A stretch of DNA of 64,000 nt, taken from contig NZ_JAGOBJ010000006.1 in NCBI RefSeq assembly GCF_017983445.1, forward strand, positions 62,001-126,000, in the 5' to 3' direction. The notes under the pieces are model-generated. The model did no database searches. It worked only from the letters and a program-made list of their open reading frames with translations, and was not told the origin of the DNA. Positions 35,606 through 45,249 of this stretch are shown one piece after another (the stretch's first letter is position 1; each line of letters starts with the position of its first letter). This stretch comes from Halomonas sp. GTDB lineage: Bacteria > Pseudomonadota > Gammaproteobacteria > Pseudomonadales > Halomonadaceae. Both the position numbers and the translations under genes were made by a program.

Positions 35606-35715
35606 AAAAAAACGCCGTACCCCGGCAAGGGTACGGCGCCAGATTACCGCCTGATCAAGAAAAAAGCCCAGCGGTAATCGCCTGCATTGCTTAACGACAG
35701 CCGCGGCAACGGCTG
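35606..35715. other. cluster of three stem-loops between ridA and the symporter gene
   Basis: Three consecutive hairpins: CGCCGTACCC/GGGTACGGCG at 35613-35638; GATTACCGC/GCGGTAATC at 35642-35650 and 35671-35679; CAGCCG/CGGCTG at 35698-35715. The first and third both have the hexaloop CGGCAA. The first is preceded by seven A residues, which makes it terminator-like on the minus strand only; no T-run follows on the plus strand. They end about 25 bases before the symporter ATG. Possibly a leader or transcript-processing region. Confidence 0.5.
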
Positions 35716-35739
35716 AATAAACAACGATAAGAGGTTAGC

Positions 35740-37239
35740 ATGAACAGTCAGATATTCCTTTCAGCCTTTATCATCTATATCGCCGTCATGATCTTGTTTG
35801 GTTGGTACATATCCCGTCATAAACGGGGCAATGGCGATGATTTTCTATTAGGTGGCCGTAGTGTTCCGCTCTTCTTAACGGTTGGAACCACTGTCGCCAC
35901 GATGGTGGGTACCGGCTCCAGTATGGGCGCTGTGGGTTTTGGCTATGCCAATGGCTGGGCAGGCGCGCTCTACGGCATCGGTGGCGCTATTGGAGTTCTT
36001 TTACTTGCCATCTGCTTTGCGCCGGTACGCAAGTTTCGCTTTATGACCATGAGTGAAGAACTGGCCTATTACGTCGGCGCTAATCGGCTAGTACGTAATG
36101 TCGTCGCGCTACTTATCTATATTGCCTGCATCGGTTGGCTGGGCGCCCATATTCTGGGTGGTGGCCTTTATCTCTCCTGGATGGCTGGTATAGATCTGAC
36201 GACGGCACGTATTCTGGTTGCGTTAGGCTTTGGCATTTACTGCGTCATCGGCGGTTACTTTGCGGTTATCTGGACCGACACCATTCAAGCGGTCGTGCTT
36301 TTCGCAGGGTTTATCTTGATGGCCGTGCTGGCCTTAGTGGAAGTTGGCGGCTTCTCGGGGCTAACAACAGGCATGGAGGCAGGGGCAACCAGCTTTTTAG
36401 GCATTGACCAAATTGGCGCGCTGCCTGCGCTTTCGCTTGCCGCCGTGATTGCGATTGGTGTGCTTGCAACGCCCTCTTTCCGTCAGCGTATTTACTCAGG
36501 CGAATCAGTTGGGTCAGTGCGCCGCTCGTTTTTGATCACCGGCGTCCTTTATATGGGTTTCTCAATCATTCCCGCGATTATCGGAATGGCAACGCATGCC
36601 CTTAATCCTGGGCTCGAAAATAGCAACTACGCTTTTCCTTTTCTGGCCACTGAAATCATGCCATTAGGGTTGGGGCTTCTACTATTGGTAGCGGGCCTTT
36701 CCGCCACCATGTCGAGCGCCAGCTCCGATGCGATAGCCGGTGTATCTACCCTCATTCGTGATTTGTATGTACTGGCAACAGGGCGTACCCCCTCAGCTCG
36801 CAACGTGGTGCGTTTCTCACGTATTGCCTTAGTGGTAACCATTGGTCTGGCGCTGCTTTTCGCACTCGCCTCCGACAACGTGATCACTTACATCACTCGT
36901 ATGATCTCGACTATTCTGTCAGGTCTATTCGTTAGCGCCATGCTGGGTCGTTTCTGGCCACGCTATAATTGGCAGGGTGCCATTGCCACACTGATTTGTG
37001 CCTCGGCCACGTCTTTAATGATTATCGCCAACAGCGACTGGACTGCCTTTTGGGGAAATCCGAGCATCCCCGCTGTTTTAGCGGCGCTAATAGCCGGGGT
37101 GGCCGTCAGCTTGCTGACACCCGCTTCCCGCGTCACTTCTGCTCAGGCACTTGCGATTCTTGATCAGGAACGCCAACGCATGGAACAGGTACCCGAGCCA
37201 ACGCTGACCACATCTGAAGCGTCCTCTGCAACGCGATAA
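35740..37239 (+). CDS. sodium:solute symporter (SSS family)
   Basis: 499-residue integral membrane transporter with about 13 hydrophobic helices, of the sodium-coupled SSS family (panthothenate, proline and sialic acid carriers). It begins IFLSAFIIYIAVMILFGWYISRH and has the family segments DDFLLGGRSVPLFLTVGTTVATMVGTGSS, ARILVALGFGIYCVIGGYFAVIWTDTIQAVV and LLLVAGLSATMSSASSDAI. Being downstream of the D-amino-acid genes suggests it brings in N-acyl-D-amino acids or D-amino acids; the substrate cannot be read from sequence. An intrinsic terminator follows. Confidence 0.9.
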   Translation: MNSQIFLSAFIIYIAVMILFGWYISRHKRGNGDDFLLGGRSVPLFLTVGTTVATMVGTGSSMGAVGFGYANGWAGALYGIGGAIGVLLLAICFAPVRKFRFMTMSEELAYYVGANRLVRNVVALLIYIACIGWLGAHILGGGLYLSWMAGIDLTTARILVALGFGIYCVIGGYFAVIWTDTIQAVVLFAGFILMAVLALVEVGGFSGLTTGMEAGATSFLGIDQIGALPALSLAAVIAIGVLATPSFRQRIYSGESVGSVRRSFLITGVLYMGFSIIPAIIGMATHALNPGLENSNYAFPFLATEIMPLGLGLLLLVAGLSATMSSASSDAIAGVSTLIRDLYVLATGRTPSARNVVRFSRIALVVTIGLALLFALASDNVITYITRMISTILSGLFVSAMLGRFWPRYNWQGAIATLICASATSLMIIANSDWTAFWGNPSIPAVLAALIAGVAVSLLTPASRVTSAQALAILDQERQRMEQVPEPTLTTSEASSATR

Positions 37240-37264
37240 TCACGAGTAGTCGGCATTAAAAAAG

Positions 37265-37303
37265 ATAGCCCCGCTGGACTATTGAGTCAGCGGGGCTATT
37301 TTG
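37265..37303. terminator. bidirectional intrinsic terminator
   Basis: 12-bp stem ATAGCCCCGCTG (37265-37276) and CAGCGGGGCTAT (37288-37299). T-run after it on the plus strand and A-run before it, so it should stop both the symporter transcript and the convergent uxuA operon. Confidence 0.9.
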
Positions 37304-37319
37304 TGCTTATAACAATGGC

Positions 37320-38498
37320 TTACTTGGCAGTTAGCTGGCGCACGGCGAGTTCCACACCGCGCAATTCGGCAAGCCCGCGCATGCGGCCGTAAAGCGGGTA
37401 GCCAGGCGCGGTTTTGCGCTGTTGATCGTCAAGAATATGGTGTCCGTGATCGGGGCGTAACGGCAAACGTGCCCCGCCCTCTTTTTCACGGCGACGCTCT
37501 TCTTCGACCAATTCCTGGATAACGCCGACCATATCAACGTTACCTTCCAGATGCGGTGCTTCGTGGAACGAGCGTGGATCCGCCTCGCGCTTTGTGGCAC
37601 GCAGATGGATAAAGTGAATATGCGGGGCAAAGTGGCGGGCCATGGCAACCAGATCGTTGTCTTCACGTACACCGTAAGAGCCGGTGCAAAACGTCAAGCC
37701 ATTGACAGGACTCTGGACGTGATCCACTACCCATTGCGCATCCTCACGAGTTGACACCACGCGCGGCAATCCCAACAGCGGCCGGGGTGGGTCATCAGGG
37801 TGGATCGCCATACGAATGCCGACTTCTTCAGCCACTGGAATAATTGCCTGTAAAAAGTAGCCAAGATTTTCGCGCAGCTTTTCAGCATCAATCTCGGCAT
37901 ACTCCGCCAGCACATTGCGAAACTGATCCAACGTATAGTGCTCTTCAGCCCCAGGCAGCCCGGCGATCAGTGTGGTCACCAGCTTGTCGCGGGCAGACTG
38001 ATCAAGCGTCTCCAGATAGCGTTGCGCCATACGCTTATCTGCTTCGCTATACTCAGCCTCGGCCCCTGGCCGCTTAAGAATATAGAGATCAAAAGCAGCA
38101 AACGCGGTATGATCAAAGCGCAACGCCAGCGCGCCATCCGGCAGGACATGGACGAGATCCGTGCGCGTCCAATCGAGCACCGGCATAAAGTTGTAGCACA
38201 CCGTGTCGATACCACAGGCCGCAAGATTGCGCAGCGTTTGGCAGTACGTGGCAATCAAGCCATCGCGCGCCGCGCCGCCCTGTTTTATCGCTTCATGAAC
38301 CGGCACACTCTCGACTACCGACCAGCTTAGCCCGGCGGCCTCAATCATGGCCTTGCGCGCTTGAATCGCCTCGACCGGCCACACTTGATCATTGGGTATT
38401 TCATGTAGTGCCGTCACAATACCGGTCGCGCCGGTCTGACGAACTTCTTCAAGACGTATCGCATCGTTAGGGCCAAACCAGCGCCAGGTGTGTTCCAT
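37320..38498 (-). CDS. uxuA: mannonate dehydratase (UxuA type)
   Basis: Converts D-mannonate to KDG with a divalent metal. The 392-residue TIM-barrel protein has [35 protein letters not shown] at its start in outline, [34 protein letters not shown] with metal-ligand His, and [24 protein letters not shown] and LRPDHGHH metal-site residues. This is the UxuA fold and is unrelated to the enolase-superfamily RspA encoded at the other end of the same operon. GGGAG precedes the ATG. It is the last gene of the operon, before the terminator. Confidence 0.93.
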   Translation of the reverse strand: MEHTWRWFGPNDAIRLEEVRQTGATGIVTALHEIPNDQVWPVEAIQARKAMIEAAGLSWSVVESVPVHEAIKQGGAARDGLIATYCQTLRNLAACGIDTVCYNFMPVLDWTRTDLVHVLPDGALALRFDHTAFAAFDLYILKRPGAEAEYSEADKRMAQRYLETLDQSARDKLVTTLIAGLPGAEEHYTLDQFRNVLAEYAEIDAEKLRENLGYFLQAIIPVAEEVGIRMAIHPDDPPRPLLGLPRVVSTREDAQWVVDHVQSPVNGLTFCTGSYGVREDNDLVAMARHFAPHIHFIHLRATKREADPRSFHEAPHLEGNVDMVGVIQELVEEERRREKEGGARLPLRPDHGHHILDDQQRKTAPGYPLYGRMRGLAELRGVELAVRQLTAK

Positions 38499-38508
38499 AC
38501 ATAACTCC

Positions 38509-39981
38509 CTATTCTTTTATGCCTAGCGCTGCGAGCGCAGCATTTAACCCATCTTGAGTTAAAGCGCGATAAGCCGCGAGCACATCATCAACAAATGGCT
38601 GGTTCGCTGCCAACGCAGGCGGCACGATCTCATCAATGGCTAAAAATCCGTTTACCAATGCGACCGGGTGCCCTCCGTGAGACTGGTGCAACTCAGCAAA
38701 CTGTTTTACCATAGGGTCATCGACAGTGTAAGGCTGGCCGTTTAGCGCTTGGCCATCGGTATAGCGAATCCAAGCGGCCATCCCCAACGCCATGCAGGGA
38801 GACGTTTGTCCGGCGCTGGCCCGTTCAAGCGCTGCGCTTAACCAGCGCTGGGGCAGTTTCTGGCTACCGTCCATGGCAATCTGCTGAAGCCGGTGGCGCA
38901 AGCTGTCATTGGCAAACCGCGCCAGCAGTGAGTCCGCGTAGGCGGTCAAATCAGTGCCTTCAGGCATTTCAAGCGTGGGCGCGGCCTCTTCAAGCATATA
39001 GCGACGCAATAGTGCACGCAGCGGCGTATGGCCGACACCATCGAAGACCGTTTCGATACTTTCCAATGCGCCAAGGTAAGCGAGCAGCGAGTGGCTGCCG
39101 TTAAGCATACGTAGCTTCATGGTCTCGAACGGGGCAACATCGGCGACCATCTCCACCCCTTCGGCTTCCCAGTTTGGCCGTCCGGCGGGGAAGTTATCTT
39201 CTACCACCCACTGCGAGAACGCCTCGCCCACCACGGCATTAGGGTCGTTAACACCCAAGGTAGCCAAGCGCTCAAAGTCAGCGTCGGTCATGGCCGGCAC
39301 GATGCGATCCACCATAGAGCTTGGAAACGCCACCTGCGCATCGATCCACTCGGCAAGCGCGACGCTGCGCTGATGCGCCAGGGTGACCACGGCCTTGCGG
39401 GTACGCGCGCCGTTGTGGGGCATGTTATCGCAACAGAGCACGGTAAACGGCGCCACACCCGCCGCGTACCGACGGGCCAGCGCTTCCACCAGCAGGCCCG
39501 GCGCGGTACGCGGCTCATGGGGGGATGCAATATCGCCCGCCACCATAGGATCATCCAGGCGCAGCTCACCGCTAGCCGGGTTCAGAAAATAGCCTTTTTC
39601 GGTCACGGTCAAAGTGACGATTCGCGTACTGGGCGCCGCCAAACGGTCAAGCAAAGCTTCCCTGTCACGCCCCCAGCGCCCCGAAGCGTCGCGGCCAGAA
39701 AACAGCGTCTCTTCGATTACACCTATCTCGCGAAGTGAAAGCGTTTCGCTGTCAGCGTACTCGGCCACGTGATAGCAGTAGCCTGCCGCTTGCAGCCTAT
39801 CCACCAGCTCAATGCTTGCGCGAAGGTTCGCACTGCACACGCCCCACTCCCCGTCACCGCTGCGCTGGCGGTAGCGCTCAAGATACACTGCCTGATGGGC
39901 GCGATGAAATGCGCCCAAACCCAGGTGAATAATGCCGATCTGGCCACTGGCCGCAGCGGCGGCAATACGTTGGGTTGTCAC
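38509..39981 (-). CDS. uxuB: fructuronate reductase / mannitol dehydrogenase family protein (UxuB type)
   Basis: 490-residue long-chain dehydrogenase that reduces D-fructuronate to D-mannonate. Motifs: [19 protein letters not shown] at the N-terminus, [20 protein letters not shown] and the catalytic Lys-x4-Asn-x2-His pattern in [19 protein letters not shown]. Length matches E. coli UxuB. It starts at a GTG with GGGGAG ahead, three bases after the dctM stop, and lies 10 bases before uxuA. Together uxuB and uxuA complete the fructuronate to KDG segment. Confidence 0.9.
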   Translation of the reverse strand: MTTQRIAAAAASGQIGIIHLGLGAFHRAHQAVYLERYRQRSGDGEWGVCSANLRASIELVDRLQAAGYCYHVAEYADSETLSLREIGVIEETLFSGRDASGRWGRDREALLDRLAAPSTRIVTLTVTEKGYFLNPASGELRLDDPMVAGDIASPHEPRTAPGLLVEALARRYAAGVAPFTVLCCDNMPHNGARTRKAVVTLAHQRSVALAEWIDAQVAFPSSMVDRIVPAMTDADFERLATLGVNDPNAVVGEAFSQWVVEDNFPAGRPNWEAEGVEMVADVAPFETMKLRMLNGSHSLLAYLGALESIETVFDGVGHTPLRALLRRYMLEEAAPTLEMPEGTDLTAYADSLLARFANDSLRHRLQQIAMDGSQKLPQRWLSAALERASAGQTSPCMALGMAAWIRYTDGQALNGQPYTVDDPMVKQFAELHQSHGGHPVALVNGFLAIDEIVPPALAANQPFVDDVLAAYRALTQDGLNAALAALGIKE

Positions 39982-39983
39982 AA

Positions 39984-41267
39984 CTAGTTACTCCCCATCA
40001 GCAAGTTGGGCAGCCACAGCGAGATGGCCGGCACGTAAGTTACCAGCATCAATACCGCCAGGTTACACAGCAGGAAAGGTACGATGGCGCGAGCGACTGT
40101 CAGCATCGGCAACTTGCCAATGCCGGCCACCACGAACAGGCACACCCCCACCGGCGGAGTAGTCAGGCCGATCATCAGGTTAAGTACGGCAATCACGGCA
40201 AAATGAACGGGGTCAACGCCAACACCTGTCGCCACACCTACCAGCGCCGGGAACAGAATGATCAACGCGGCGATGGTTTCCATGAAGGCGCCAACGAACA
40301 GCAGGATCAGGTTGAGAATAAGCAGCACAATCAGAGGATTATCGCTGATAGTCAGAATAAGTATGGCAATCATCTGGGGGATCTGCTCACTGGTCAGTAT
40401 CCAGCCAAACAGGTTAGCCAGGCCAACCATTAGAAGCAGCGCTGAAGAGGTTAAAACGGTATCCACCAGAATGGCTGGCAGCTTTCTCCAAGTAAGCCCT
40501 TTGTAGACATACATACCCACCACCAGCGCATAAAGGCAGGCCACGATCGAGGCTTCGGTAGGCGTAAAGAAGCCGCCGATGATGCCGTAAAGAATGATCA
40601 CGGTCATCAATAGCGCCCAGAACGCCGTCTTGGCTTCGCGCAGAAGCTGCAGGAACGGCACCCGCTTCTCTTTCGGGTAGTTTCGGCGAACGGCCAGAAC
40701 GTACACTGTCACCATCATGGCCAGCCCCATCAAGATGCCCGGTATGACACCCGCCAAAAACATCCGGCCAACCGAAATACCGCTTAACGAACCCGCAATA
40801 ATCATCGGTACGCTGGGAGGAATAATGGGCCCGACCGTCGAGGAAGCGGCGGTTACGGCTGCCGCAAACGGCTTGTCATAGCCCGAGCGCGCCATACCGG
40901 GGATCATCACCGAGCCGATACTCGCCGAATCCGCCACGGCGGTGCCGGAAATGCCACCAAAAATCATCGAGCCGCCTACATTGGCAAGGCCCAGTCCGCC
41001 ACGAATATGCCCAAGCAAGGCGTTGGAGAAGCGCACGATATGTTCGGTAATATTGCCCACGTTCATCAGATTGCCGGCCAGCACGAAGCCTGGAATACAC
41101 AGCAGAACGAAGGTATCGATGCCCGCATACATACGCTGCGGCACGATAGTTAGCGAGATGCCTTCCAGCAGCAGATAGGATACCGAAGCAATACCCAACG
41201 CGAACGCAATAGGCATGCCCACGACGAGCAGGATCAGGAAAACACTAAATAGAATGATAACTTCCAT
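39984..41267 (-). CDS. dctM: TRAP transporter large permease (DctM family), locus 6
   Basis: Large membrane subunit, 427 residues, with a long series of hydrophobic helices. Typical DctM segments: VVGMPIAFALGIASVSYLLL, MYAGIDTFVLLCIPGFVLAGNLMN, GGSMIFGGISGTAVADSASIGSVMIPGM and PPVGVCLFVVAGIG. Start placed at 41267 (MEVIILF) with AGGAG upstream, two bases after the dctQ stop; a longer frame runs into dctQ. It lies between dctQ and uxuB within the sugar-acid operon. Confidence 0.92.
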   Translation of the reverse strand: MEVIILFSVFLILLVVGMPIAFALGIASVSYLLLEGISLTIVPQRMYAGIDTFVLLCIPGFVLAGNLMNVGNITEHIVRFSNALLGHIRGGLGLANVGGSMIFGGISGTAVADSASIGSVMIPGMARSGYDKPFAAAVTAASSTVGPIIPPSVPMIIAGSLSGISVGRMFLAGVIPGILMGLAMMVTVYVLAVRRNYPKEKRVPFLQLLREAKTAFWALLMTVIILYGIIGGFFTPTEASIVACLYALVVGMYVYKGLTWRKLPAILVDTVLTSSALLLMVGLANLFGWILTSEQIPQMIAILILTISDNPLIVLLILNLILLFVGAFMETIAALIILFPALVGVATGVGVDPVHFAVIAVLNLMIGLTTPPVGVCLFVVAGIGKLPMLTVARAIVPFLLCNLAVLMLVTYVPAISLWLPNLLMGSN

Positions 41268-41269
41268 GC

Positions 41270-41851
41270 TTACGACTCCTGTTCGTGGGTGGCAGAGGGG
41301 CGACACATTGCGATAATTCCCTCAAGACACCCCAGCACGCTGTAAGCCAGGAGTAGCGCAAAGGTGACTACCGTCGAGAAAAAGATATACAGCATGGGAA
41401 CCCGCAGCGTGGGCGAGGTCTGCCAAGCGCCGTTTTGCGCATACTGCCAAGCGTATGGCAGTACCAGGAAAGCGAACAGGCCAATCATCAGGCAGATAAG
41501 TGCCTGAAACGCTGCCTGCATGCGTGGGCCCAGCATATGATGGAAAAGCTCAACGCTGATGTTGCGATGCTGGCGCAGTACAACCCCGGCTGATAAAGCC
41601 ACCATGTAAATGAACAGATAACGCGAAAGCTCTTCGGTCCAGGCGATGGAAAACGGCAGGAATAACCGCGAACTCACCTGAAGCAGTACCGTAGCGGCAA
41701 TAGCGATCAGCGCCAGTACGGAAAGAGTAAGAAAACAGGTATCCACCCAGCCAATCATGCGCCCAATGGGGCCTTCCAGCTTGGGCACCGACGACATCGA
41801 ATCCAGACTTTCCAACGCCTCTTGTTCAAGCGCTTTTTGATCCGAGCTCAT
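41270..41851 (-). CDS. dctQ: TRAP transporter small permease (DctQ family), locus 6
   Basis: 193-residue small membrane subunit with an N-terminal soluble stretch of about 30 residues (rich in Glu, Asp and Ser), longer than in the locus 2 homologue, followed by four hydrophobic helices. The central PFSIAWTEELSRYLFIYMVALSAGVVLRQHRNI-type signature marks the DctQ family. It is separated from dctP by a 96-base gap containing a long hairpin. Confidence 0.9.
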   Translation of the reverse strand: MSSDQKALEQEALESLDSMSSVPKLEGPIGRMIGWVDTCFLTLSVLALIAIAATVLLQVSSRLFLPFSIAWTEELSRYLFIYMVALSAGVVLRQHRNISVELFHHMLGPRMQAAFQALICLMIGLFAFLVLPYAWQYAQNGAWQTSPTLRVPMLYIFFSTVVTFALLLAYSVLGCLEGIIAMCRPSATHEQES

Positions 41852-41901
41852 AAACGTATCCTCATGGGACAGACTGCTCTTGCAGACAGAACTTGCAAAC
41901 T

Positions 41902-41934
41902 GAGAATGAGCTGGCGCGCGGCCAGCCCATTCTC
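41902..41934 (-). other. intercistronic stem-loop between dctP and dctQ (locus 6)
   Basis: 14-bp arms GAGAATGAGCTGGC (41902-41915) and GCCAGCCCATTCTC (41921-41934) with a 5-base loop. The single mismatch is a U-G wobble in the minus-strand transcript. It sits just downstream of the dctP stop (41948), as in the locus 2 TRAP operon. Confidence 0.68.
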
Positions 41935-41947
41935 GTTACCAATCGTC

Positions 41948-42916
41948 TTACAGGTCTTGAATGGCGTCGAAGATTTCACGCTGTTCAGGTGTTAGCGCTT
42001 CCAGCACCGCCGGACGGGCCGCTTCAGCGAAGGCATCCACGTCTACTTCGATGAACTCCATGCCGCGTTCCTGAAGCGCCTGCTCCAGACGCGCCTGATC
42101 TTCAATGAACAAATCAGCCTCAAAGGCCTGCATGGTTTGGGCCGCGCCACGCACTACCTGCTGAAGCTCTTCAGGCATCTTTTCAAACTGATTACGTCCA
42201 ATCACAACATAGATCCAGCTACGTACATGGCCCGTCATATTGACGTAGTCCTGTACCTCGTTGAAGCTGGCGCTTTCAATAAGGCTTAGCGGGTTTTCCT
42301 GTCCTTCCAGAGTGTTTTGCTGAAGCGCGGTAAACACTTCGCTAAACGCCATTGGGGTAGGACGTGCACCCATTGCCTGCCAGGTATCCACGAATAGCGG
42401 TACGTTAGGCACGCGCAAGCGCAAACCGTCTAATTCATCAGGCGTGCGAATAGGACGATTGGACGTCAGCTCACGAGGACCACGTTCAAACCAGGCCAGC
42501 GGTACCAGATTGGTACGCTCGGTGATCTGCTCTTCAATCTCGGCGCCGACGTCACCGTTCACTGCCGCGTGCAGGTGTTCGGAGTCACGGAAGGCGTAAG
42601 GGACGGCCATCATGGCGGCCTTGGGCGCCCAGTTCTGCAAGCTTTCACCGGTGATGGTCATGTCCGCCGTGCCCAGCTGGATGCTGTTGATCACGTCCAT
42701 TTCGCTGCCCAGCTGCTCACTGGGATAAAGGCGTACTTCGATACGCCCGTCAGAGTTGGCTTCGACTTCTTCTTTAAACTTCTCAGCCGCTTGGTGCCAG
42801 ATATTCTGCTCGTTGGCCAAGTGACCAAAGCGCAGCGTGTAGTCGGCGGCCAGCGCCGATTGCGCGCTGAATACCATCGTTGCAAGTACCGCACTGGTTA
42901 ACAATTTCTTAATCAT
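41948..42916 (-). CDS. dctP: TRAP transporter substrate-binding protein (DctP family), locus 6
   Basis: Periplasmic receptor of 322 residues with a signal peptide (KKLLTSAVLATMVFSAQSALA). The DctP core is evident: RFGHLANEQNIWHQAAEKFKEEVE, LYPSEQLGSEMDVINSIQLGTADM, and the carboxylate-binding stretch LDGLRLRVPNVPLFVDTWQAMGARPTPM with the conserved Arg. Start at 42916 follows GGAGCG. Its neighbours suggest a hexonate such as L-gulonate or D-mannonate as ligand, but this is inferred. Ligand pockets of the two DctP proteins in the window differ clearly. Confidence 0.92.
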   Translation of the reverse strand: MIKKLLTSAVLATMVFSAQSALAADYTLRFGHLANEQNIWHQAAEKFKEEVEANSDGRIEVRLYPSEQLGSEMDVINSIQLGTADMTITGESLQNWAPKAAMMAVPYAFRDSEHLHAAVNGDVGAEIEEQITERTNLVPLAWFERGPRELTSNRPIRTPDELDGLRLRVPNVPLFVDTWQAMGARPTPMAFSEVFTALQQNTLEGQENPLSLIESASFNEVQDYVNMTGHVRSWIYVVIGRNQFEKMPEELQQVVRGAAQTMQAFEADLFIEDQARLEQALQERGMEFIEVDVDAFAEAARPAVLEALTPEQREIFDAIQDL

Positions 42917-42984
42917 TTTATCGCTCCTGCACTTCTGCATTATTGGTTGTTAGTGCGTGTGGTTAAGATGAGTTGGCGTACCCT

Positions 42985-44007
42985 TTAGGGGTTGATTTGA
43001 ATCAGCACCTTGCGGGCTTCTTCAGGACGATGATCAAGCATATCGATGGCGACGGGCATGTCACCAAGCGGTATCCGATGGCTAACCAGCGCCAGCGGGT
43101 CCAGCTTGCCGCTTGCCATGAGCGCAAGCACCTCTGGAAACTTTCGATTATTGAGCCGAGAGCCGACCAGGGTCAGCTCTTTCTTGATCACTTCAAGCTG
43201 TATCAGATCGCTTGGCTGCACGCTGAATCCGAGCAGGCCAATGCGTCCCGCAGGCGATGCCAGCCGCAGCATTTGAGAAAGCAGAGCTGGCACGCAGGCC
43301 GCATCGGCAATCAGCGGTACGCCCTCGCCCTGCGTCAGCGCCAGCACCTCTTTTTCTACGTCCTGCTCGCGGCTGTTGAAAACGTAGGTAGCTCCCAGCT
43401 CTTTCGCAGCAGTCAGGCGCTCGTTGATGACATCGGTGACGATGATCTCTTCAATCCCCAAGGCCCGCGCCATCTGCAGAATCGTCATACCGATCACGCC
43501 AGCGCCCAGGATCAAGAGCCGGTCGCCGGGGTGAGGCTGCATGCGGTCCAGCACGTTGGCGGCAATGGTGTAAGGTTCCACCAGGGCAGCTGCGTCCAGG
43601 CCGATATGTTCGGGCAGTTTATGCACGTTTGCTGAAGGCACAGCCACGAACTCTTCAAAGCCGCCATTGCGATGTACGCCGATTACTTCAAGCGCACTGC
43701 ACACGTTAGGGCGGCCAATTCGACAGGGGTAGCAGGCGCCGCAACTGATGACCGGATCAACGCAGACACGATCACCTTCTGCCACCCCAGCCACGCCCTC
43801 GCCCACGGCGTCAACGACACCAGCAAACTCGTGGCCCGTGATACGTGGAAAGCGCACAAATGCATTGTCGCCGTGAATGATGTGCATGTCGGAGCCGCAA
43901 ATGCCGGCAAACGCCACGCGCACCAGCACTTCACCGGCACTAGCCTTGGGTGCTTCAACATCGGCAACCCAGTAGTCGTGGGGGGCATTGACCTGAAATG
44001 CTTTCAT
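42985..44007 (-). CDS. zinc alcohol dehydrogenase, RspB-like (candidate L-gulonate 5-dehydrogenase)
   Basis: 340-residue medium-chain dehydrogenase. Catalytic zinc residues lie in AGICGSDMHIIHGDN and GHEFAGVVDAVGE; the structural zinc loop is CGACYPCRIGRPNVC; cofactor motif LLILGAGVIGMTILQMA. The protein is of the RspB type. A similar neighbour of ManD in Chromohalobacter salexigens has been reported to act as an L-gulonate 5-dehydrogenase (remembered literature on low-efficiency mannonate dehydratases, not checked here). With uxuB and uxuA it would give L-gulonate to fructuronate to mannonate to KDG. Confidence 0.78.
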   Translation of the reverse strand: MKAFQVNAPHDYWVADVEAPKASAGEVLVRVAFAGICGSDMHIIHGDNAFVRFPRITGHEFAGVVDAVGEGVAGVAEGDRVCVDPVISCGACYPCRIGRPNVCSALEVIGVHRNGGFEEFVAVPSANVHKLPEHIGLDAAALVEPYTIAANVLDRMQPHPGDRLLILGAGVIGMTILQMARALGIEEIIVTDVINERLTAAKELGATYVFNSREQDVEKEVLALTQGEGVPLIADAACVPALLSQMLRLASPAGRIGLLGFSVQPSDLIQLEVIKKELTLVGSRLNNRKFPEVLALMASGKLDPLALVSHRIPLGDMPVAIDMLDHRPEEARKVLIQINP

Positions 44008-44037
44008 GGATGCGAAACTCCTTACCCGTTCTTTAGA

Positions 44038-45249
44038 TCACCAATGCCAGAGGGTGCCATCTTCTAACCGATTGACCGGTAGACTGGCGCGCTTGTAGGG
44101 GTACTGTTTGGCAAGTTCTTCGTCGATATCCACGCCGTGCCCAGGCGTTTCGCCAACGATAAAGTGACCATCCTCAAACCGGTAATCGTGAGGAAACACT
44201 TCGTTAGTCGCGTTGGTGTGAGGCATGTATTCCTGAATACCAAAGTTAGGCACCCAGGTATCAAAATGGATAGCCGACCCTAAGCAAACCGGGGAAAGAT
44301 CCGTCGGCCCGTGGAAACCGGTCCGTACGTGATAAAGGCCTGCCAGATCAGCGATTCGGCGTACATGAGTGATGCCGCCTGCGTGAGTGAGCGTTGCGCG
44401 AATATAGTCAATCCACTGGTTTTCAATCAGCGCTTTGGCGTCATGTATGCTATTGAACACTTCGCCTACGGCCAGCGGTGTGGTGGTGTGCTGGCGTATA
44501 AGTCCAAACGCTTCCTGGTTTTCAGCCGGTACGCAGTCTTCAAGCCAAAACAGGTGATAAGGCTCAACTTCCTTGCCTAAGCGGGCAGCTTCAATGGGCG
44601 TCAAACGATGGTGTACATCGTGCAAAATATGCAGGTCATCACCAAAGCGCTCACGTACGGCAGCAAACAGTTTGGGCACATGGTTCAAGTACTTGCTGGT
44701 ACTCCACACGTGTTCGGCGGGTAAATCGGCATCCGCGGGCTCGTAGGGCTCGCCATCTTTCTTGGCAACACCATAAATACTGGCGATTCCCGGTACGCCT
44801 GCCTGTACACGCACGGCTTTATAGCCTTCATCCACATGGCGGGCGACCTCTTCCAGGCACGACTCGATGTCACGCCCGGTGGCATGGCCATACACCATCA
44901 CACGCTCACGGCTCTTACCGCCCAGCAGCTGGTAAAGCGGCATGCCCGCAAGCTTTGACTTGATATCCCAGAGAGCCATGTCTACCGCGGCAATTGCGCT
45001 CATGGTGACCGGCCCACGCCGCCAGTAGGCGCCGCGATACAGGTAATGCCAGATATCCTCGATACGCTGAGGATCACGGCCGATCAAGGCAGGAATGACA
45101 TGCTCATCAAGGTAAGCCACTACGGCCATTTCCCGACCGTTTAACGTGGCATCCCCAATACCGTACGTCCCTTCGTCAGTGACGATCTTTAGCGTAACGA
45201 AGTTGCGGGCCGGTGAGGTCACGATGGTATAGGCATGTTCGATTTTCAT
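44038..45249 (-). CDS. rspA: enolase-superfamily mannonate dehydratase family protein (RspA/ManD)
   Basis: 403-residue enolase-superfamily protein of the D-mannonate dehydratase subgroup. N-terminal capping domain ([33 protein letters not shown] in outline), then a barrel with metal ligands in [23 protein letters not shown] and LAVGEVFNS. His of [14 protein letters not shown] and the C-terminal end [11 protein letters not shown] are as in known ManD. Members span high- to very low-efficiency mannonate/gluconate dehydratases; close relatives in Halomonadaceae are of the low-efficiency kind, so its real substrate is open. Overlaps the regulator gene by four bases. Confidence 0.85.
   Translation of the reverse strand: MKIEHAYTIVTSPARNFVTLKIVTDEGTYGIGDATLNGREMAVVAYLDEHVIPALIGRDPQRIEDIWHYLYRGAYWRRGPVTMSAIAAVDMALWDIKSKLAGMPLYQLLGGKSRERVMVYGHATGRDIESCLEEVARHVDEGYKAVRVQAGVPGIASIYGVAKKDGEPYEPADADLPAEHVWSTSKYLNHVPKLFAAVRERFGDDLHILHDVHHRLTPIEAARLGKEVEPYHLFWLEDCVPAENQEAFGLIRQHTTTPLAVGEVFNSIHDAKALIENQWIDYIRATLTHAGGITHVRRIADLAGLYHVRTGFHGPTDLSPVCLGSAIHFDTWVPNFGIQEYMPHTNATNEVFPHDYRFEDGHFIVGETPGHGVDIDEELAKQYPYKRASLPVNRLEDGTLWHW

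Noticed and set aside
35613-35638. Intrinsic terminator for ridA
   Set aside because: The stem is strong but a T-run is on the wrong strand, so it would terminate minus-strand transcripts only; recorded as part of a stem-loop cluster.
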